From positions 310,001-374,000 of the forward strand of contig NC_007426.1 in the NCBI RefSeq assembly GCF_000026045.1: DNA of 64,000 nt. The letters are read 5' to 3'. The DNA comes from Natronomonas pharaonis DSM 2160 (lineage in GTDB: Archaea > Halobacteriota > Halobacteria > Halobacteriales > Haloarculaceae). The notes beneath the pieces were generated by a model that saw only the letters and a list, made by a program, of their open reading frames with translations, made no database searches and was not told where the DNA came from. This document shows positions 59,747-64,000 of this stretch, in pieces (the stretch's first letter is position 1; each line of letters starts with the position of its first letter). The translations under genes were made by a program, and so were the position numbers.

Positions 59747-60452
59747 GACCGCGGCCGTCGGTGGCGACCGGGCTGACCGCGGCGGTGCTGGAGCCGGCCG
59801 CCCGTGCGCGTTCGAACTCGGCTTCGATGGCGTCGGTAACCGCTTTGTGGTCCCCGAGGGGGTCCGCGTAGGCGAGCCCGCCGCGGTCGAGGTCGAGCTT
59901 CGCCGGCAGCGCCCGGTCGGTCTCCTCGCAGGCGGCGACGAAGAACGGGACCGCGACCCCACGCTCGCCGGTGAGGTTGTACCGAACGCATTCAGCGGCC
60001 GGGTTCTGCAACAGGTAGGCCGTCCGTACTTCGCCGTAGGCTGTCGCCGACCGGAGCCGTTCGGCGTGTGCCTCGGCCGTCTGCCGGGCGTCAGTCCCCG
60101 AGGCATCGCCAAACGCCACGAGCGCGACGGAGGCATCCGCACCGGGCGACAGTGCCTCCCGAGCGCGGTCGGCCAGCGCCCGCGTGACGGCCGGGTTCGT
60201 CCCGACCGGCGCGCAGTGACGGGCCGCCGGGAGCGCTCCCGGAATCGACTGCATCGTATCGCGTCCCGGGGCTGCCGCAAGCGGGACGACGTAGGGCGTT
60301 CCCTCGACTGCCGGCGCTAGCTCTGCAGGGTCCTCGTCGTACGTTGCGACCGCGACCGCGTCGGCGACACCCCGCTCGCGAAGCCGTGCCGCGTGTCGCT
60401 GTGCAACCGCAGAGACGTGTGCCCGCCCGACGAGCAGTAGTGTGTCCGTCAT
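59742..60452 (-). CDS. CbiX-like two-domain protein, metal-binding His not conserved
   Basis: 236 residues. The first half (MTDTLLLVGRAH...VVPLAAAPGRDTMQSIPGAL) and second half (VAPF/VPFFVAACEETDRALP...YADPLGDHKAVTDAI) follow the tandem CbiX/chelatase fold. The usual GHGS His is replaced by GRAH (His12 shifted by two), and the second-motif His is Asp/Thr. It is divergent from cobT by 124 nt, in a cobalamin group. Cobalt insertion is therefore not certain; a divergent or non-catalytic member is possible. Confidence 0.75.
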   Translation of the reverse strand: MTDTLLLVGRAHVSAVAQRHAARLRERGVADAVAVATYDEDPAELAPAVEGTPYVVPLAAAPGRDTMQSIPGALPAARHCAPVGTNPAVTRALADRAREALSPGADASVALVAFGDASGTDARQTAEAHAERLRSATAYGEVRTAYLLQNPAAECVRYNLTGERGVAVPFFVAACEETDRALPAKLDLDRGGLAYADPLGDHKAVTDAIEAEFERARAAGSSTAAVSPVATDGRGP

Positions 60453-60457
60453 GGATG

Positions 60458-60559
60458 TGTAATCAAGTATAGTTGTATTACAGCAATTCGGCTTGTACAG
60501 TCGTGTGGCGGCATCGAGTAAATAGGTTTCGGCGCGACCCGGGGGTTCAAGTACACTTG
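60458..60559. promoter_or_regulatory. Paired CAAGTA-type palindromes in the cbiX/cobT promoter region
   Basis: CAAGTATAGTTG (60464-60475) lies 12-23 nt upstream of the cbiX-like ATG within a TGTAAT...ATTACA inverted repeat (60458-60482). CAAGTACACTTG (60548-60559) lies 18-29 nt upstream of the cobT ATG and is followed by CTTGTC-CACGA-GACAAG (60556-60572). The two 12-mers match at 10 positions. One regulator could bind both divergent promoters. Confidence 0.45.
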
Positions 60560-60576
60560 TCCACGAGACAAGCACA

Positions 60577-61608
60577 ATGACGAGACTCGTCCTCTGTGCC
60601 GGAACATCACGGACGGCCGAAATCGACGGCATCAGCGCCGCCGGCGCAACCACTGACCTGATGGTACACACACCGAGCGCCGACGCGGAGATACTGACCT
60701 ACGGCCGCCCGGTCAGGGCACCGGTCGTGCCGGTCTCGCCGAGCGGCTGTCCGACGCCGGCCGCTGTCACCCGCGCTGTCGCCGCCGAGTTGGGCGTCGA
60801 GACAACGGTCGTTGATGCCGGTCTCGCCGAGCCGACCGGTGCGCCAACCGTGACCGTCGGCGCACGCCCCGGCGACGACATTCGTGAGCCGGACCCGGTA
60901 CCCTCAGCGCCGGGCGCGTTCGCCGCCGCCCGCCAGTTCGGTCGCTCACTGCCGGACGACGAGATTTTTCTTGCCGAGACGGTTCCGGGGGGAACGACGA
61001 CGGCACTGGGCGTGCTGACCGCCCTCGGTGAGGCGGATGTCCTCGGCGACCGAACCGTCTCCTCGTCGCTGCCGGAGAACCCGCTGTCGCTCAAGCGGGA
61101 GGTCGTCGCAGCCGGGCTCTCAGCGTCGTCGCTGTCGCCGGGCGCGGCCGCTGACGAACCGCAGGTCGCGCTCCGACGGATGGGCGACCCCGCGCTTGCG
61201 GTTGTTGCTGGCCTCGCTGCCGGCGCGCTTGAGACCGACACCGCGGTGACGCTGGCCGGCGGCACCCAACTGGTCGCGGCGGCGGCGTGCCTGCGCCACG
61301 ACGGGTACGAGGGGCCGCTTTCGCTTGCGACGACGGCGTTCATCGATGCCGACCCGACAGTCGACCTCGACAGAGCAGCCGGTGACCTCGACCTCGATGT
61401 CACCGTCACCGACCCCGGATTCTCAGATGACCATCCGGGCATGGCCGCCTACAATGCCGGCGAAGCAAAGGAGGGTGTCGGGATGGGCGGCGCGCTGGCG
61501 CTTGCCGACAGGGCCGAACTGCCGATGGAGACGGTTCGGTCGCGCTTCCGGACGGTCTACGACCGCCTGCTCGATGCGGCCCCCGAACAGGCCGTCCCTG
61601 AACAGTGA
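60577..61608 (+). CDS. cobT: Nicotinate-nucleotide:base phosphoribosyltransferase, archaeal CobT type (UPF0284)
   Basis: 343 residues. Archaeal CobT-like fold with [50 protein letters not shown] and the Gly-rich central [18 protein letters not shown]. Residues [28 protein letters not shown] near the C-terminus are typical. It activates the lower-ligand base for cobalamin assembly from NaMN. The stop overlaps the next gene's GTG (GTGA), so it is in one operon with cobB. Confidence 0.9.
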   Translation: MTRLVLCAGTSRTAEIDGISAAGATTDLMVHTPSADAEILTYGRPVRAPVVPVSPSGCPTPAAVTRAVAAELGVETTVVDAGLAEPTGAPTVTVGARPGDDIREPDPVPSAPGAFAAARQFGRSLPDDEIFLAETVPGGTTTALGVLTALGEADVLGDRTVSSSLPENPLSLKREVVAAGLSASSLSPGAAADEPQVALRRMGDPALAVVAGLAAGALETDTAVTLAGGTQLVAAAACLRHDGYEGPLSLATTAFIDADPTVDLDRAAGDLDLDVTVTDPGFSDDHPGMAAYNAGEAKEGVGMGGALALADRAELPMETVRSRFRTVYDRLLDAAPEQAVPEQ

Positions 61609-62900
61609 GGGGCGTCGTTCTCGCCGGCACTTCGTCAGGTGTCGGCAAAACCGTCGCAACGCTCGCCGTGCTGCAGGGGCTCAAAGAAGCGGGCTACGAG
61701 CCCCAGCCGGCCAAGGCCGGCCCGGACTTCATCGACCCGAGCCATCATACCGCCGTCTGTTCGCGGCCCTCGCGCAGCCTTGACCCGTGGCTCTCCGGCG
61801 AAGAGGGCTGCCGTCGCAACTACTGGCGCGGCACGGGCGATGTCTGCGTCGTCGAGGGCATGATGGGCCTCTACGACGGGACGAACTCGACGGCCGCCGT
61901 CGCCGAGACGCTCTCGCTGCCGGTCGTGCTCGTCGTCGACGCGAAAGCGGGGATGGAAAGCGTCGCCGCAACCGCGCTCGGATTCAGCGCCTACGCCGAC
62001 CGCGCCGGCCGCGACATCGAGGTCGCCGGCGTCCTCGCCCAGCGCGCCCATGGCGGCCGACACGAGGACGGCATCCGCGAGGCACTCCCCGACGAGTTGG
62101 CGTATCTCGGCCGCGTCCCCCCGCTTTCCGGGCTGGAAATTCCGGACCGACATCTCGGCCTTCAGATGGGCACTGAAGCGCCGATAGCCGACGAGACACT
62201 GGCCGACGCCGCCGCCCACATCGACATCGAGCGACTCGTCGATATCGCGGCCGAGCCGCCACGGCCGGAGCCGTCACCCGAGCGGCCGGCAACCGATGTG
62301 ACTGTCGCCGTCGCCGACGATAGCGCCTTCTGTTTCCGCTATCCGGCGACAATCGAGCGACTCCGCGAGCGCGCCGCGGTAACTACCTTCGCTCCGGTTG
62401 CCGGCGACCCGGTGCCCGATTGTGATGGCGTCTATCTCCCAGGCGGCTACCCCGAACTCCATGCCGAGGCGCTTGCCGACGGCGACACCCTCGACGAACT
62501 CGGCCGGCGGGCCGCTGACGGTCTGCCCGTCTTCGGCGAGTGCGGCGGGCTGATGGCGCTTTCGGAGACGCTGACAGACACGGACGACCGGACGTACGCG
62601 ATGGCCGGCGTTCTCCCCGCCGACGTGCGGATGTGCGAGCGGTATCAGGCCCTCGACCACGTTGAACTGCGGGCAACCGACGAATCAGCCATCGCTTCCA
62701 CGGACGAGCACCTGCGCGGCCACGAGTTCCACTACTCGACGGCCGACGTCGCCGCCGATGGGACCTTCGCCTTCGAACTTGAGCGCGGGGACGGTATCGC
62801 GGACGGCCGCGAGGGGCTGGTTGAACACCGGACGCTCGGCACGTACGCTCACTTCCACGCCGACTCGGGGGTCTTCGACCGGTTCGTCGAGTCGCTTTGA
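61605..62900 (+). CDS. cobB: Cobyrinic acid a,c-diamide synthase
   Basis: 431 residues with a GTG start overlapping cobT. P-loop GTSSGVGKT near residue 8, ATP-dependent amidase domain with [12 protein letters not shown] and [11 protein letters not shown], and a C-terminal class I glutamine amidotransferase-like domain with [20 protein letters not shown] (Cys about 313) and GHEFHYS. It amidates side chains a and c of the corrin ring (CbiA/CobB). Followed by a T-rich stretch ATTTTGTTTG. Confidence 0.93.
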   Translation: MRGVVLAGTSSGVGKTVATLAVLQGLKEAGYEPQPAKAGPDFIDPSHHTAVCSRPSRSLDPWLSGEEGCRRNYWRGTGDVCVVEGMMGLYDGTNSTAAVAETLSLPVVLVVDAKAGMESVAATALGFSAYADRAGRDIEVAGVLAQRAHGGRHEDGIREALPDELAYLGRVPPLSGLEIPDRHLGLQMGTEAPIADETLADAAAHIDIERLVDIAAEPPRPEPSPERPATDVTVAVADDSAFCFRYPATIERLRERAAVTTFAPVAGDPVPDCDGVYLPGGYPELHAEALADGDTLDELGRRAADGLPVFGECGGLMALSETLTDTDDRTYAMAGVLPADVRMCERYQALDHVELRATDESAIASTDEHLRGHEFHYSTADVAADGTFAFELERGDGIADGREGLVEHRTLGTYAHFHADSGVFDRFVESL

Positions 62901-62954
62901 ATTTTGTTTGAGTCTCCGCAAACGGTAATACGGACCCACGCGTGCCGTCTCAAG

Positions 62955-63866
62955 ATGGCAACAAACGTGTCAACGAACACGCGATTGGGCTTTTTTGACC
63001 GCCTGAAGACCGGCTGGACCCTGACGAAAGACAGCCTCGGCGTCATCTCCGACCACCCGAAACTGCTCGTCTTCCCGCTTTTGGCCGGCATCTCGGCGGT
63101 CGTCTTCTTCGTATTGCTCTTTTTCCCGCTCCTCTTTGCCGAGGTTCTCGGTGGTGGCACGGAGTTTGTCGTTCTCTTCGTCCTGTATTTCCTGACTACG
63201 TTTGTCTCGACGTACTTTTCGGCGGCGCTCGTCTACGCGTCGAACGAGGCTTTCCACGGCCGCGAGCCCGGCATCAAAAAGAGCATGCGCGCTATCAACG
63301 ACCGGCTCGGGCCGATTGCCGTCTGGGCGATTATCTCCGCGACGGTTAGTGTCGTTCTCCGTGCCCTGGAGGATTCTGACAACCCGCTCGCATCGATTCT
63401 CGGGGCGCTTTTCGCCCTCGGCTGGTCGATTATGACCTTCTTTATCGTTCCCGTCATCGTCTTCGAGGACGTGTCGACGACCTCGATGTTCAAAGAGAGC
63501 GGTCGGACGTTCAAGGAGACGTGGGGCGAGACGCTCGGTGCCGGCTTCGGTATCTCGGCTATCGTCCTCGCTATCGGCCTCGTGTTTGTCGCCGCCGCGG
63601 TTGCGCTGGCCGCACCGGTCGCGGCGGCGTTCCCCGGCGCTGGCATCGCTCTCGGTGTCGTCCTCGTCCTCCTTGCGGTCGTTTTTACCTATCTGCTCAG
63701 TCAGACCATCTGGGGCGTCGCAAAGACCGCCCTCTACGTTTACGCGAAGGAAGGCGTCGAGCCGTCGCAGTTCGACAACTTCGATTTCGAGACGCTCGGC
63801 GGCCGGACAGAACAGCAAGCCACACCCGGCAGCGGAACCGACACACCGACGACGGTTCGGGAGTAG
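62955..63866 (+). CDS. DUF6159-like multi-pass membrane protein
   Basis: 303 residues from the ATG at 62955 (MATNVSTNTRLGFFDRLKTGW). Six or so hydrophobic segments in three blocks (about 35-65, 70-95, 125-160, 195-260), with conserved KTGWTLTKDSLGVISDHPKLLVFP and TFKETWGETLGAGFGISAIV. The pattern matches archaeal DUF6159 proteins of unknown role; the assignment is from memory. It has its own promoter after the cob operon. Confidence 0.78.
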   Translation: MATNVSTNTRLGFFDRLKTGWTLTKDSLGVISDHPKLLVFPLLAGISAVVFFVLLFFPLLFAEVLGGGTEFVVLFVLYFLTTFVSTYFSAALVYASNEAFHGREPGIKKSMRAINDRLGPIAVWAIISATVSVVLRALEDSDNPLASILGALFALGWSIMTFFIVPVIVFEDVSTTSMFKESGRTFKETWGETLGAGFGISAIVLAIGLVFVAAAVALAAPVAAAFPGAGIALGVVLVLLAVVFTYLLSQTIWGVAKTALYVYAKEGVEPSQFDNFDFETLGGRTEQQATPGSGTDTPTTVRE

Positions 63867-63875
63867 TGCCGCGTT

Positions 63876-64000
63876 TCAGCCGACAAACCCGTCTTCGGTC
63901 GCCGCTTGCGCGTACGTCGATGCCCGCCATGCGGCGTCCAGCGCGGCGGTGACAACCGCGCCGACCACGGCCACAGCGAGCACTGCGCCGCCGACAAATT
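63876..64000 (-). CDS. C-terminal end of a membrane protein (runs off window)
   Basis: About 41 codons in frame end at a TGA (63876-63878). The end includes one hydrophobic helix (GGAVLAVAVVGAVVTAAL) and then a short polar tail (DAAWRASTYAQAATEDGFVG). The start lies beyond the window. Family not determinable. Confidence 0.55.
   Translation of the reverse strand, partial: FVGGAVLAVAVVGAVVTAALDAAWRASTYAQAATEDGFVG

Noticed and set aside
60453-60576. Cobalamin riboswitch before cobT
   Set aside because: The 124-nt region is too short and lacks the B12-box sequence; only short palindromes are present.

Overview
The window reads as the main chromosome of an alkaliphilic haloarchaeon, almost certainly Natronomonas and most likely N. 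pharaonis. The DNA is GC-rich and its proteins are acidic with few lysines. Promoters are archaeal TATA boxes about 25-30 nt before leaderless start codons. The informational genes are archaeal in type: prefoldin beta, PriL, Hjc, ABCE1, and archaeal-type IleRS, PheST and AlaRS. The retinal-protein gene at 17687-18562 encodes a 291-residue halorhodopsin that agrees with N. pharaonis HR at nearly every residue I can recall.

Layout. 1-16.4 kb: the start of a secreted HEXXH protein coupled to ileS, pfdB with a DUF3194 partner, a DUF2070 membrane protein, guaAa, two large receiver/PAS/GAF histidine kinases, and an isopropylmalate/citramalate synthase with a possible leader ORF. These are followed by small haloarchaeal genes (DUF192, an HNH-like protein, DUF151). 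17-28 kb is a light and membrane-energy island: an FMN-binding protein, tRNA-Ser(CGA), hop, a divergent amino-acid permease with universal-stress domains, and the retinal operon crtY-brp-SRPBCC. The regulator bat and its partner usp follow, then a second usp and a Tat-lipoprotein HtrA protease. 28-45 kb is housekeeping and conserved hypotheticals: a thioesterase, a beta-CASP nuclease, a methyltransferase, an EMC6-like protein coupled to ABCE1, hjc, a pseudo-receiver, priL, usp, pheS-pheT, and a DUF5784-like protein. 45.4-46.9 kb holds an IS1341-type tnpB element bounded by palindromes and inserted beside a gene that has lost its start. 47-58.9 kb: alaS, a coiled-coil protein, DUF445 with a DUF4393-like partner, a PHP phosphoesterase, a FabG/PhaB reductase, a phosphodiesterase and a third histidine kinase. 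59-64 kb: purO, a cobalamin group (CbiX-like, cobT, cobB/cbiA), a DUF6159-like membrane protein and a truncated gene at the edge.

The most coherent story is the retinal island. Bat carries a LOV photosensor with the photo-adduct cysteine, and two perfect copies of the bop-type upstream activating sequence lie in this window. One is 43 nt before hop. The other is before crtY-brp and overlaps bat's own stop codon. I infer a small regulon in which blue light and redox or oxygen state, acting through Bat, couple beta-carotene cyclisation, retinal cleavage and chloride-pump synthesis.

No CRISPR array, rRNA operon, provirus or toxin-antitoxin pair is visible. The only intact mobile element is tnpB.
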